DNA from: Burkholderiales bacterium C2 | GTDB lineage: Bacteria; Pseudomonadota; Gammaproteobacteria; Burkholderiales; Burkholderiaceae_C | Direction of reading: 5' to 3' | Assembly (NCBI GenBank): GCA_005503085.1 | Contig: SCOI01000001.1 | Span: forward strand, 310,001 to 374,000 | DNA length: 64,000 bases | Shown here: in pieces, positions 8,715 to 24,133 of the stretch | How the letters are laid out: each line of letters starts with the position of its first letter | How positions within the stretch are numbered: position 1 is the stretch's first letter | The notes under the pieces: model-generated | The model's database searches: none | The model's input: only the letters and a program-made list of their open reading frames with translations | What the model was told of the DNA's origin: nothing | Translations under genes and position numbers: made by a program

Positions 8715-9034
8715 GATGACTGCCTTCCTGGCCCGGGGGCGTGGGTGGGTGTGGGGATTTTTTGTTCAGCGCGGCGGGCCTGCAGATCGAGCAGATGGGC
8801 CACACCGGCGGCGATCAGACAGGGCGCGATCCAGGCCAGGCCGGCACCGCCCAGCGACAGACGCAGCGCCAGCGTCAGGCTCAGCCCGGCCAGCAGATTG
8901 GGCAGCAGCCCACGGATCGCCGCCGGCCGGCGCAGCAGCAGCCAGGCCAGCTCGAGCAGGCTGACGAGCAGCACCAGATCGACCAGGTGCAGCAGCAGCG
9001 CCGCTTCGTCGAGGGAGGCCGGCAGCATGGCCAT
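8711..9034 (-). CDS. Small membrane protein of unknown function
   Basis: 107 aa with three predicted membrane segments (about residues 10-33, 43-60 and 63-80) and a Pro/Gly-rich cytoplasmic tail. Not recognised. Its start overlaps the bchP stop and its stop overlaps the HiPIP start, both as ATGA. It is therefore translated as part of the bchP-orf-hip unit. The position next to a photosynthetic electron carrier suggests a role in assembly or electron transfer; this is inference. Confidence 0.75.
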   Translation of the reverse strand: MAMLPASLDEAALLLHLVDLVLLVSLLELAWLLLRRPAAIRGLLPNLLAGLSLTLALRLSLGGAGLAWIAPCLIAAGVAHLLDLQARRAEQKIPTPTHAPGPGRQSS

Positions 9035-10233
9035 CAGACCCGCGCCAGCCCGAGCAGATGGGCCATGTCCTTGAAGAAGATGCGCACATGGGCCATCGGC
9101 CTGGTGCGCACCAGGCGCTTGTGCATATAGGCGTCGAAGGTCAGCTGCTGCACATCGCGGTCGCGGCAGATGCTGACAAAGCGCTCGCGGCGCTTGTCGC
9201 TGCTGTACCAGAAGCGCTGCATCATCGCAAGGATCCAGAACACCCGGCCGTGCTCGCTCATGAAGCGCCGGCGGGCGAGCTTCAGCGAGCGCACATCGCC
9301 GGTCTGCAGCAGCGCCTGCACCGCCTCGGCGGCCAGCCGGCCGCCCAGCATCGCGTAATAGATGCCCTCGCCCGAGGCGGGCGCGACGACGCCGGCCGCA
9401 TCGCCGGCCAGCACCACATCGCGGCCGTTGTCCCAGCGCGGCAGCGGCTTCATCGGGATCGGTGCGCCCTCGCGGCGCAAGGTGCGGGCCTGGGCCAGGC
9501 CGGCGCTGGCGCGCAACTGCTTGACGCCAGCGCGCAGCGAGAAGCCCTTGTCGGCGCTGCCGGTGCCTATGCTGACGCTGGCGCCATGCGGGAACACCCA
9601 GCCATAGAAATCGGGCGAGAGCGCGCCGCAGTAATGCACCTCGCAGCGGCTGCCGAGGTAATCGGCCGGCAGCGACTCGGGCAGCGCGACGATCTCGTGA
9701 TAGGCGAACACGAAGCGGCCCTGGTCGGCGCCGGGGATGGCCTGGCTGGCGACCTTGGAGCGGGCGCCGTCGGCGCCGATCACGGCGCGGCTGCGCACGC
9801 GCTGGGCGCTGCCGTCCTCGCGGCAGTAGTGCACAACACTGATCTCGTCGGCGTCGCGGCTCAGTCGCTCGAACGTGCCCTCGCGCCGCTCAGCGCCATG
9901 GGCTCTGGCCCGCTCGCGCAGCCACTCGTCGAAGTGCTCGCGGTCGACCATGCCGACAAAGCCGCCCTCGATGGGAATGTCCACCTTGGCCGCCTGCGGC
10001 GAGATCATGCGGGCTGCGGTGGCGCGGGCCACCAGCATCTCGCTCGGGATCGCGAAGTCCTGGATCAACCGCGGCGGGATCGCACCGCCGCAGGGCTTGA
10101 TGCGGCCGGCGCGGTCCAACAGCAGCACGCGCAAGCCTTGGACTGCCAGGTCATCGGCGGCGGTGGCGCCGGCCGGTCCGCCACCGACCACCACCACGTC
10201 GTAGTCCACAGACATCGGCTTCGTGTTGTTCAT
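9034..10233 (-). CDS. bchP: Geranylgeranyl reductase BchP
   Basis: 399-aa flavoprotein that reduces the geranylgeranyl tail of bacteriochlorophyll a to phytyl, the last step of pigment synthesis. It opens with the FAD-binding motif VVVVGGGPAGATAA, followed by LLDRAGRIKPCGGAIPP and, further on, VVLAGDAAGVVAPASGEGI, all typical of the ChlP/BchP family. The ATG at 10233 overlaps the end of the bch2 gene by 4 bp. The order bchG-bch2-bchP matches the bchG-orf428-bchP order known in Rhodobacter. Confidence 0.95.
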   Translation of the reverse strand: MNNTKPMSVDYDVVVVGGGPAGATAADDLAVQGLRVLLLDRAGRIKPCGGAIPPRLIQDFAIPSEMLVARATAARMISPQAAKVDIPIEGGFVGMVDREHFDEWLRERARAHGAERREGTFERLSRDADEISVVHYCREDGSAQRVRSRAVIGADGARSKVASQAIPGADQGRFVFAYHEIVALPESLPADYLGSRCEVHYCGALSPDFYGWVFPHGASVSIGTGSADKGFSLRAGVKQLRASAGLAQARTLRREGAPIPMKPLPRWDNGRDVVLAGDAAGVVAPASGEGIYYAMLGGRLAAEAVQALLQTGDVRSLKLARRRFMSEHGRVFWILAMMQRFWYSSDKRRERFVSICRDRDVQQLTFDAYMHKRLVRTRPMAHVRIFFKDMAHLLGLARV

Positions 10234-11558
10234 GGCGCCCTTTCCAGCTGAGCGAGGAAGACCGCAGGGCGCGGCCCCCGTGCCGGCTCGACCCGGCTCG
10301 CCAGGCGCGCGGCCCAGACGAACAGCGCCGCGTCGACAAAGAAAACCAGCGCATAGGCCAGGCCGGCGTCCGTCAACAACCAGCGCATCATGTCGCTGAG
10401 GGCGCTGCCCAGCACGCCGCCCAGCGCGAAGGCCATGGCCTGGGCCGCGCCCCACAAGCCCATGCGCACGCCTTCATGGCCATCGCCGGCAGCACCGGCC
10501 AAGCCCATCATCGAAGCGATGGCGGCGATTGAAAAAGCGCCGGTGCTCAGCCCCAGTACAAAGACATTGGCGCGCAGCGGCCAGGCCGGGCCCACCAGGC
10601 CGGCGCAGACCAGGCCGCCCAGGGCCAGCGCCGAGGCGACACAGCCCCAGACCGTCCAGCCCCGCAGCGTGCCCCATTGCCGCCCGGCCCAGCGGCTGCC
10701 GGCCGCGGCGGCCAGCAGCATGCCGATCAGCGCGCCGCCGTGCTGCAGGCCCGAGAGCTGCGTCGTCGCACCGGGGCTGAGGCCGAACACCAGGCCGGCG
10801 AAGGGCTCCAGCACCAGGTCCTGTATGCTGAAGGCCAGCATCGACACGAAGACGAAGATCGTGAAGCGGCGCGCGCGCGGCTCGGTCCAGGCCTCGGACA
10901 GCGCCGCCTTGAAGTCCGCCGGCGCCGGACGTTCGGCAGCCGGGGTCAGGTCTTGTCTCGCGCCTTCAAGCCCGAGCAGGGCCAGCATTGTCAGGCCCAG
11001 CGCCGCCAGCGCCACGCCGCCGGCCACCCACAGCAGGCGCGTCGGCGAATAGGGGTCCAGCAGGCTGCCGGCCACGCCGGCGGTCACGACAAAGCCGGCA
11101 ATCATCATGATCCAGACCGTGGTGGCCGCCGCCGCGCGGCGCTCCGGCGCGACGCGCGTGGCCAGCAGCACCAGCAGCGAGGTGCCGCTGGCCGCGACAC
11201 CCAGGCCGATCAGGCTGTAGGCCAGGAGCGCCAGCGCGATGCCGGCGGCCGGGCTGCTGCCCATCCAGACGGTGGCCAGCGCGGCCAGCCAGCCGCCAAA
11301 GCCCAAGGTGAACATGCCACCGATGATCCAGGGCGTGCGGCGCTGGCCCAGGTCGGAGCCATGGCCCATGCGCGGCCGGCTGATCTGCACCAGATAGTGC
11401 AGCGCCAGCAGCAGGCCCGGCAGCAGCGCCGGCAGCGCCAGCTCGACCACCATCACGCGGTTCAGGGTCGAGGTGGTCAGCACGACGATGGCGCCGAGGC
11501 TGGCCTGCACCAGGCCCAGGCGGAACACCCCGAGCCAGCCGAAGTTGCGTGCGCTCAT
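10230..11558 (-). CDS. PucC-family transporter Bch2 (orf428 type)
   Basis: 442-aa major-facilitator-like membrane protein with about 12 hydrophobic segments, of the BCH2/PucC/LhaA family. It begins near MSARNFGWLGVFRLGLVQ and carries TLNRVMVVEL, a family signature also present in the LhaA protein at 24130. Members deliver pigments to, or assemble, light-harvesting complexes. Its position between bchG and bchP is the same as orf428 of Rhodobacter capsulatus. The start at 11558 lies within the downstream end of the ORF of neighbouring bchG, with 62 bp between the bchG stop and this ATG. Confidence 0.88.
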   Translation of the reverse strand: MSARNFGWLGVFRLGLVQASLGAIVVLTTSTLNRVMVVELALPALLPGLLLALHYLVQISRPRMGHGSDLGQRRTPWIIGGMFTLGFGGWLAALATVWMGSSPAAGIALALLAYSLIGLGVAASGTSLLVLLATRVAPERRAAAATTVWIMMIAGFVVTAGVAGSLLDPYSPTRLLWVAGGVALAALGLTMLALLGLEGARQDLTPAAERPAPADFKAALSEAWTEPRARRFTIFVFVSMLAFSIQDLVLEPFAGLVFGLSPGATTQLSGLQHGGALIGMLLAAAAGSRWAGRQWGTLRGWTVWGCVASALALGGLVCAGLVGPAWPLRANVFVLGLSTGAFSIAAIASMMGLAGAAGDGHEGVRMGLWGAAQAMAFALGGVLGSALSDMMRWLLTDAGLAYALVFFVDAALFVWAARLASRVEPARGPRPAVFLAQLERAP

Positions 11559-11619
11559 TGGGTAACCTCCGTGCTGGGCACTGCGGTGCGAGCCCCCTTC
11601 GGAGCGGCCGGGCGGGGGC

Positions 11620-12498
11620 TCATGCCAGCGCCCCGCGCAGCGCAAAGGCGCTGACCAGCATGCCCGAGACGAACAGCGGCACGCCGGCCCCGCTGTACCA
11701 GATGGCGCGCTCCACCGGCTGGGCCACGAAGCGCCGCATCATCAGCAGTTGCACCACCAACAGGCCGGCCACCGCGAGGCCATGCCAGCCCTGCCCCCAA
11801 TGCCACAGCAGCAGGGCCACGATGACCTGCGGCGTCGCCATCACGATGCAGGCCACATAGGCCGCGCCCGAGGCGCCGAGGATCACCGGCAGCGAGGCGA
11901 TGCCCATCTGGCGGTCGCCCTTGATGGACTTGAAATCGTTCAGGGTCATGATGCCGTGGGCCCCGGCGCTGTACAGCAGGGCCAGCGCCAGCGAGCGGGC
12001 ACCGGGCCACTCGCCCATCGCCATCACGGCCGCGCCGGTGATCCAGGCCAGGCCTTCGTAGCACAGGCCGCAGGCGGCATTGCCACACCAGCCATTGCGC
12101 TTGAGCCGCAGCGGCGGTGCGCTATAGGCCCAGGCCAGCGCGAGGCCGAACAAGGCCGCCAGGAACGCGGCCTGGCCGAGCTGCCAGGCCAGCAGCACGG
12201 ACAAGAGGGTCCAGATCAGCGCGATATAGAGGCCCCAGCGGCCGGGCATGCGGCCCGAGGGGATGGGCCGCTGCGGCTCGTTGATCGCATCGACATGGCG
12301 GTCGAACCAGTCATTGACCGCCTGGCTGGTGGCGCAGACAAAGGGGCCGGCCAGCAGCACGCCGGCAATGATCAGCGGCCAGCGCCCTTCGGCCGGCATG
12401 CCCGAGGCCACGACCCCGCAGGCAAAAGCCCACATCGGCGGGAACCAGGTGATGGGCTTGAGCAGTTCGGTGACTGCGGACAGTGCGGGGCGCTGCAT
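11620..12498 (-). CDS. bchG: Bacteriochlorophyll synthase BchG
   Basis: 292-aa UbiA-family prenyltransferase that attaches geranylgeranyl (or phytyl) diphosphate to bacteriochlorophyllide a in the membrane. The first Asp-rich motif is NDWFDRHVDAINEP and the second lies in the LNDFKSIKGDRQMGI region; hydrophobic helices separate them. The ATG at 12498 has no good Shine-Dalgarno. A TTGACA-N16-CAGAAT promoter ends 6 nt before it, with a PpsR palindrome over the -35 box. Confidence 0.95.
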   Translation of the reverse strand: MQRPALSAVTELLKPITWFPPMWAFACGVVASGMPAEGRWPLIIAGVLLAGPFVCATSQAVNDWFDRHVDAINEPQRPIPSGRMPGRWGLYIALIWTLLSVLLAWQLGQAAFLAALFGLALAWAYSAPPLRLKRNGWCGNAACGLCYEGLAWITGAAVMAMGEWPGARSLALALLYSAGAHGIMTLNDFKSIKGDRQMGIASLPVILGASGAAYVACIVMATPQVIVALLLWHWGQGWHGLAVAGLLVVQLLMMRRFVAQPVERAIWYSGAGVPLFVSGMLVSAFALRGALA

Positions 12499-12504
12499 AG
12501 CCCT

Positions 12505-12532
12505 ATTCTGGGCTGACGCAGCGGGTTGTCAA
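12505..12532 (-). promoter_or_regulatory. Predicted bchG promoter, possibly leaderless
   Basis: On the minus strand, TTGACA (12527-12532), a 16-nt spacer and CAGAAT (12505-12510) are followed by only 6 nt before the bchG ATG. The -35 box is the right half of the PpsR palindrome. Consensus-based inference. Confidence 0.55.
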
Positions 12533-12544
12533 GTTTAATTTACA
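12527..12544. promoter_or_regulatory. PpsR/CrtJ palindrome upstream of bchG
   Basis: TGTCAAGTTTAATTTACA is an exact TGT-N12-ACA match between the ppsR1 stop and the bchG start. It overlaps the predicted bchG -35 box. Confidence 0.85.
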
Positions 12545-12579
12545 CTCTCACGCGTCACGGCAAAATGCCGCGCAGAGGC

Positions 12580-14046
12580 TCAGTCGCCGTTCGGCCCGCC
12601 GCCCATGTCCTGGATGCCGTAGCGACGCAGCTTGACGTACAGGCTTTGCCGCGAAAGGCCCAGCATCTCGGCGGCCGAGGCGCGGTTGTCGCGCGTCAGC
12701 TCCAGCGCCGCCTCGATGCACAGGCGCTCGATCAGGTCGGTGGTCTCGCCGACGATGTCTTTCAATGGCAGGCGGCCCACCAGCCCGGTCAGTTGGTCGG
12801 CCGAGCGCGGCAACTGGCGGTTCGAGCGGCCCTCGGCCGGCAGGCGCCGCGCCACATCGCGGATCGAGAAGCCCAGGCAGGCCTGCGGACCGTCGGGCAC
12901 CGCCACCGCCGAGATCTCGACCGCGCCGGGCTCGCCATAGCCGCTGCGCAGAGTAGTCGGGAACAGGCGCAGCACGCCGTGCTGGCGCAGATTGCCGATC
13001 AGCACATTCAGATCCACCGAGGAGCGCCCCAGCCAGCGGTCCAGCGACTGGCCCTGCACCGACTCGCCCACCGCCAGCTGCAGCATGTCGCTGAAGGCCT
13101 GGTTGGCGCTCAGGATGCGGCCCTGCATATCGGTCAGCACAAAGGCATCGGGCATCGCATTGACCACGCTCAGCAGCGAGGGGGCCTCGGGCGCGCGGCC
13201 GGCCGCCGCCGGGCCGGCGTGCAGCGGCGACAGGCGCACCAGCAGCGAGCTGGTGCTGTCCTGCTTGAACAAGGTGGCGGCCAGCTTCAGCTCCACATGG
13301 CCATGGGCCAGGCGCACCGTCATCTCGTCGCTGCGGCCGGCGCTGCGGGCCTGCGAGAACTTGGCATAGGACTCGGCCTGGCTCTCCACCGCCAGCAGCT
13401 CGGTGAAGGCGCGGCCGACGATGCGCTTGCTCGAATCGCCCAGCAGCCGGGCCGCCGCGGCATTGTGTTCGAACACCACCAGCGAGCCGGCATCGAGCAC
13501 CAGCACCGCCTCGTCGACCGCCTCGAACAGCAGGCGGTAGCGGGCCTCGGTGTGGCGCAGGCGCAGGTAGTCGCGCTCCATCGACTGCTGCGCATCGATC
13601 AGGCGCTGCTGGACGGCGGCGACCTCGCGCAGATCGCGGCCCAGCGCCAGCATGCGGCCCTGCACACCCATGGGCACCAGGCTGTAGCTGACCGGCAGAT
13701 CCAGCCCGCCGGCGAGCGGATGGTTGACCTGGCGCTCGGGCCGCTGGCCCTGCAGCTCCGGGCCGGCGCCGCCGGCCGCGGCGGCCAGCATCGCGCTGAT
13801 CTTGGCGCGGTTCTCGACCGTGACCGTCTCGACCCAGCGCCGCCCGACCCACTGGCGCAGCTCGCCCAGCTCCTTGGTATGGCTGGTGCCCAGCGAGATG
13901 TCGCGGATCACACCTTGGTTGTCCAGCACCAGGGCCAGATCGGCCGCAGCGGACACCGCCGCAGCCAGGACGTCGGCATTCAGGTCGGAGAAGTACAGCT
14001 CGGGAGCTTCAAACAGCTGATCGGCCGATGTGCCAAGGTTCTGCAT
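12580..14046 (-). CDS. ppsR: PpsR/CrtJ-type photosynthesis regulator (PpsR1)
   Basis: 488-aa transcription factor that represses bch, crt and puf genes in air. It has an N-domain (about 25-140), a glutamine-linker helix (about 143-165), PAS1 (about 170-275), PAS2 (about 295-400) and a Fis-type helix-turn-helix (about 452-478) with the canonical SRQSLYVKLRRYG. Cys443 in ERLCIEAAL matches the redox-active cysteine just before the HTH in characterised PpsR/CrtJ; another Cys is at 390. GGGAG sits 5 nt before the ATG at 14046. It follows the aerR-like gene by 91 bp, the same order as aerR-crtJ in Rhodobacter. Confidence 0.93.
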   Translation of the reverse strand: MQNLGTSADQLFEAPELYFSDLNADVLAAAVSAAADLALVLDNQGVIRDISLGTSHTKELGELRQWVGRRWVETVTVENRAKISAMLAAAAGGAGPELQGQRPERQVNHPLAGGLDLPVSYSLVPMGVQGRMLALGRDLREVAAVQQRLIDAQQSMERDYLRLRHTEARYRLLFEAVDEAVLVLDAGSLVVFEHNAAAARLLGDSSKRIVGRAFTELLAVESQAESYAKFSQARSAGRSDEMTVRLAHGHVELKLAATLFKQDSTSSLLVRLSPLHAGPAAAGRAPEAPSLLSVVNAMPDAFVLTDMQGRILSANQAFSDMLQLAVGESVQGQSLDRWLGRSSVDLNVLIGNLRQHGVLRLFPTTLRSGYGEPGAVEISAVAVPDGPQACLGFSIRDVARRLPAEGRSNRQLPRSADQLTGLVGRLPLKDIVGETTDLIERLCIEAALELTRDNRASAAEMLGLSRQSLYVKLRRYGIQDMGGGPNGD

Positions 14047-14137
14047 CGAGCTCCCTGAGTTGCAAGAGGCGGCATCAACTGCTGCCGGGACGGGTGAAGA
14101 CTGGGGTGAACGAGAAGGATGATGCGTCCACTTGACG

Positions 14138-15151
14138 TCAAGCTTGCTTGACGCGCCTGCCGACACCGCAGTTGGCGGTTGCCACCGCGCTGCCAGCCTC
14201 GCAAGCCATCGCGTCGGCGCCACAAAGCGCCGCCAGATTCGGCAATTCCGCCGCCATCGGCCCCCCGACCATCACAAAAATCAGCGGGTTGGCCGACGCT
14301 TCTCGCATGTCAAGGATAGCAGACGCTACATGGGCGATGCTGTCGCCAGTTGCGATTGACAGTCCGAACATATCGAACCAGCCGCCATTCAGACGGGCTT
14401 GCAGATCGGGCCAGCTGGCCTTGGGTTCACATTCGACGTCCCAGCCGGCCCGGCTGAAGAACTCGGCCGCCATGATCACACCAAAGGTATGTTGCGCGCC
14501 CGGCACGGCGGCCAGCAGGGCGCGATGGCTGTCGGCGTCGGGCTGCACGACCTGGTTGAAGCGGCTGCCCTGCTCGTGCAGCACCCGCTGCAAGCGCCAC
14601 AAGGCAATCGTCACCTGCGAAAAATCGTAGCGGTCATCGTCCCACATCTGGCCCAGCCAGCGTGCGCAGGGCGCCAACAGGTCGAGAAACACCTGCTCCT
14701 GCGAGGCGCCGGCGTCCAGCAGGGCCCGCACATAGCTGCCGGCGCTGTCCGATTCACCCTCGGCCGACAGATGGGCCAGGGTGTGCACATGGTCCACCGT
14801 CAGCACCATGGCCGGCAAGGGTGGGCGGTTCTGCAGCGGCTGGGTGCTGTGCATCAGCATCAGGCGCGGGATGATCTCCAGCTCGACGATGCGCGAGAGC
14901 TGCATGTCCTGCCCCGTGTTGCTGGCCACCAGATGCGGCGAGCTCAGCCGCGGCCGCTCCTCGTCAAAGCTCAGCTGCCGCGGCTGGCCGACCAGCTCGG
15001 CGCTCTTGCGCGCCAGCAGCTCGGCCAGGGTCGGCGGATCGGGTCGGTGCAGCGATTCATCGCCCGTTGCACTGCCGCTGCGGGAACCGTCTGCCCCGGG
15101 CAGCGGTGCTTGCTGGCGCTTGGCCAGTCGATTGTGTGTCCATCCAGCCAC
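14138..15151 (-). CDS. aerR: AerR/PpaA-type cobalamin-binding antirepressor
   Basis: 337 aa. The C-terminal half is a B12-binding fold: AVPGAQHTFGVIM at about 210-222 holds the family histidine, followed by FFSRAGWDV, FDMFGLSIATGDS and VMVGGPM. AerR proteins modulate the neighbouring CrtJ/PpsR by binding hydroxocobalamin in the light. The N-terminal 80 residues are variable and lack a recognisable DNA- or haem-binding domain. The start is GTG: two adjacent GTG codons (15151 and 15154) follow AGGAGATAC on the minus strand. I chose 15151 for its 7-nt spacing; the other differs by one residue. Confidence 0.87.
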   Translation of the reverse strand: MAGWTHNRLAKRQQAPLPGADGSRSGSATGDESLHRPDPPTLAELLARKSAELVGQPRQLSFDEERPRLSSPHLVASNTGQDMQLSRIVELEIIPRLMLMHSTQPLQNRPPLPAMVLTVDHVHTLAHLSAEGESDSAGSYVRALLDAGASQEQVFLDLLAPCARWLGQMWDDDRYDFSQVTIALWRLQRVLHEQGSRFNQVVQPDADSHRALLAAVPGAQHTFGVIMAAEFFSRAGWDVECEPKASWPDLQARLNGGWFDMFGLSIATGDSIAHVASAILDMREASANPLIFVMVGGPMAAELPNLAALCGADAMACEAGSAVATANCGVGRRVKQA

Positions 15152-15403
15152 CACGTATCTCCTCGTGGGTGGATTGGCAGCAAGGCTCACTCTGAGCAAC
15201 CGGGGAAGACTGGCCTCGGCTCTCGGCGCTGGGCAGCGTCAGTGATCGCTACTGCTAACCGTTTTGTCTCGTCCTGAACTCTTTGTCGCTCTTTGTCGTT
15301 ATGCCTCGGCGCCGCAGTCAGTTCGCATTGACATCTGCAGCGCGTCCGACTTTCGGTGCCGTCGCGGTCGGCGTCAAGCTGATTTTCCCCATTGGCAGAA
15401 AAA

Positions 15404-15421
15404 TGTCTAGTTTTGTTTACG
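15404..15421. promoter_or_regulatory. PpsR-like site A upstream of bchF
   Basis: TGTCTAGTTTTGTTTACG is TGT-N12-ACG, one mismatch from the PpsR consensus. It shares its last two bases with site B. Confidence 0.65.
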
Positions 15422-15431
15422 TCAATTCTAA

Positions 15432-15437
<6 letters not shown>
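15420..15437. promoter_or_regulatory. PpsR-like site B upstream of bchF
   Basis: CGTCAATTCTAATTGACA is CGT-N12-ACA with near-perfect dyad symmetry (GTCAATT/AATTGAC). Its right end is the TTGACA -35 box of bchF. Confidence 0.75.
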
Positions 15438-17254
<1,817 letters not shown>

Positions 17255-17255
17255 C

Positions 17256-18791
17256 ATGCAACTGACCCTCTGGACCTACGAAGGCCCGCCGCACGTCGGC
17301 GCGATGCGCATCGCCACCGCGATGCGCGAGGTCCACTACGTGCTGCATGCGCCCCAGGGCGATACCTATGCCGACCTGCTGTTCACGATGATAGAGCGGC
17401 GGACCGAGCGCCCGCCGGTCACCTACACCACCTTCCAGGCCCGCGATCTGGGCGGCGACACGGCCCAGCTCTTCAAGGACGCCGCCCGCGATGCCTACGA
17501 GCGCTTCAAGCCCCAGGCCCTGCTGGTCGGCGCCTCCTGCACCGCCGAGCTGATCCAGGACGACCCCGGCGGCCTCACGCAGGCGCTGGACCTGCCGGTG
17601 CCGGTGATCCCGCTGGAGCTGCCGGCCTACCAGAAGAAGGAAAACTGGGGCGCCGCCGAGACTTTTTATCAACTGGTGCGCCATCTGGCGGTCAAGCGTT
17701 CGGAGCCCCGCGCCAAGGGCGACATGCCGCGTTGCAACATCCTCGGCCCCACCGCCCTGGGCTTTCGCCACCGCGACGATGTGCGCGAGATCCGCCAGTT
17801 GCTGGCGCAGATCGGCGTGGCCGTCAACGTGGTCGCACCGCTGGGCGCCAGTCCGCAAGACCTGGCACGCCTGGCCGATGCAGACTTCAATATCGTGCTC
17901 TACCCCGAGGTGGCGCATCAGGCCGCCGGCTGGATGGCGCGCCATCTGGGCCAGCCCGCCACCAAGACCATCCCGATTGGCGCCGGCGCCACCCGCGAGT
18001 TCATCCGCGAGGTCGCGGCGCTGGCCGGGCTCGATCCTGACCTTGCAGCCAGCGAGGCCCACTCGCATGCGCCCTGGTATGCCCGCTCGGTCGACGCCAA
18101 CTATCTGACGGCCAAGCGTGTCTTCGTCTTCGGCGACGCCAGCCATGCGATCGCCGCGGCCCGCGTCGCCGCCACCGAGCTGGGCTTCAAGGTCGTCGGC
18201 CTCGGGACCTACAGCCGCGAGTTCGCCCGCGATGTGCGCGAAGCGGCCGCGCTGTACGGCATCGAGGCGCTGATCAGCGACGACTATCTGGAGGTCGAGG
18301 CCGCCATCAGCGCGGCCGGCCCGGAGCTGGTGCTGGGCACGCAAATGGAGCGCCATATCGCCAAGCGTCTGGGCCTGCCCTGCGCGGTGATCTCGGCCCC
18401 GGTCCATGTGCAGGACTTCCCGGCGCGCTACTCGCCGCAGATGGGTTTCGAGGGCGCGAACGTGCTCTTCGACACCTGGGTCCATCCGTTGATGATGGGC
18501 TTGGAAGAACACCTGATCGGCATGTTCCGCGGCGACTTCGAGTTCCACGAGGACGCCGCGCCCTCGCATCTGGGTGGGCCGGCCGCCGCCGCCGCACCGC
18601 CCGCCGCCCTGATCGATGTGCCGGCCCCACCCGCCGCCTGGGCACCGGACGCCGAGAAGGAGCTGCGCAAGATCCCCTTCTTCGTGCGCGGCAAGGCCCG
18701 CCGCAACACCGAGGCCTATGCGCTGAGCAAAAGCGTGCCGGTGATCACCGTAGAGACCCTCTATGACGCCAAAGCGCATTTCAGCCGATAA
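17256..18791 (+). CDS. bchB: Dark-operative protochlorophyllide reductase subunit BchB
   Basis: 511-aa partner of BchN. It starts [20 protein letters not shown], the highly conserved BchB N-terminus with the Asp-cluster region, and carries [29 protein letters not shown] and a C-terminal small domain with [15 protein letters not shown]. It starts 1 bp after the bchN stop. No Shine-Dalgarno stands out, so translation is probably coupled. Confidence 0.97.
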   Translation: MQLTLWTYEGPPHVGAMRIATAMREVHYVLHAPQGDTYADLLFTMIERRTERPPVTYTTFQARDLGGDTAQLFKDAARDAYERFKPQALLVGASCTAELIQDDPGGLTQALDLPVPVIPLELPAYQKKENWGAAETFYQLVRHLAVKRSEPRAKGDMPRCNILGPTALGFRHRDDVREIRQLLAQIGVAVNVVAPLGASPQDLARLADADFNIVLYPEVAHQAAGWMARHLGQPATKTIPIGAGATREFIREVAALAGLDPDLAASEAHSHAPWYARSVDANYLTAKRVFVFGDASHAIAAARVAATELGFKVVGLGTYSREFARDVREAAALYGIEALISDDYLEVEAAISAAGPELVLGTQMERHIAKRLGLPCAVISAPVHVQDFPARYSPQMGFEGANVLFDTWVHPLMMGLEEHLIGMFRGDFEFHEDAAPSHLGGPAAAAAPPAALIDVPAPPAAWAPDAEKELRKIPFFVRGKARRNTEAYALSKSVPVITVETLYDAKAHFSR

Positions 18792-18801
18792 GGCGAGCAG
18801 C

Positions 18802-23431
<4,630 letters not shown>

Positions 23432-23432
<1 letters not shown>

Positions 23433-24133
23433 TGCAAGCCGACACCTACACCGCACGCCGCAGCGAAATCGAAACCTATTTCGACCGCACCGCAGTCGAG
23501 GCCTGGGCGCGGCTGACCTCGGACGCGCCGGTCGGCCGCGTGCGCGCCACCGTGCGGGCCGGGCGCGAGCGCATGCGCCGCACCCTCCTGTCCTGGCTGC
23601 CGGCCGATCTGCGCGGCCTGCGCCTGCTGGACGCCGGCTGCGGCACCGGGGCGCTGGCGGTCGAGGCAGCGCTGCGCGGCGCCCAGGTGCTGGCCATCGA
23701 CCTCTCGCCCACGCTGGTGGATCTGGCGCGCGAACGCCAGCCGGTGTTCAGCAGCGGCGGCAGAATCGACTTCCGGTCCGGCGATATGCTGGATCCGCAG
23801 CTCGGTGATTTCGATCATGTGGTCGGCATGGACTCGCTGATCCATTACGAGGCGGACGACGCCGTCGAGGTACTCGCCGGCCTGGCCCAGCGCTGCCGCT
23901 GCTCGCTGCTGTTCACCTTCGCGCCCAGCAGCCCGGCGCTGGAGCTGTTCAAGGCGGCCGGCAAGCTGTTCCCGCGCGCTGATCGCTCGCCGGCTATCGT
24001 GCCGGTGGCCGAGCGCACGCTGCGGCGTCGGCTCGAAGCCCATCCCCAGCTGCTGGCCTGGGATCTGGGGCGCAGCGAACGCATCGCCAGCGGCTTCTAC
24101 ACCTCGCAGGCGATGGAGCTGAGGCGGCCATGA
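23432..24133 (+). CDS. bchM: Mg-protoporphyrin IX methyltransferase BchM
   Basis: 233-aa S-adenosylmethionine-dependent methyltransferase that makes Mg-protoporphyrin IX monomethyl ester, the AcsF substrate. SAM-binding motif I is LLDAGCGTGALAVE (residues 65-78), motif II ends in LAIDLSPTLVDLA, and VVGMDSLIHY follows. Starts at the ATG overlapping the bchL stop; a TTG one codon upstream is ignored. The stop overlaps the lhaA start. Confidence 0.95.
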
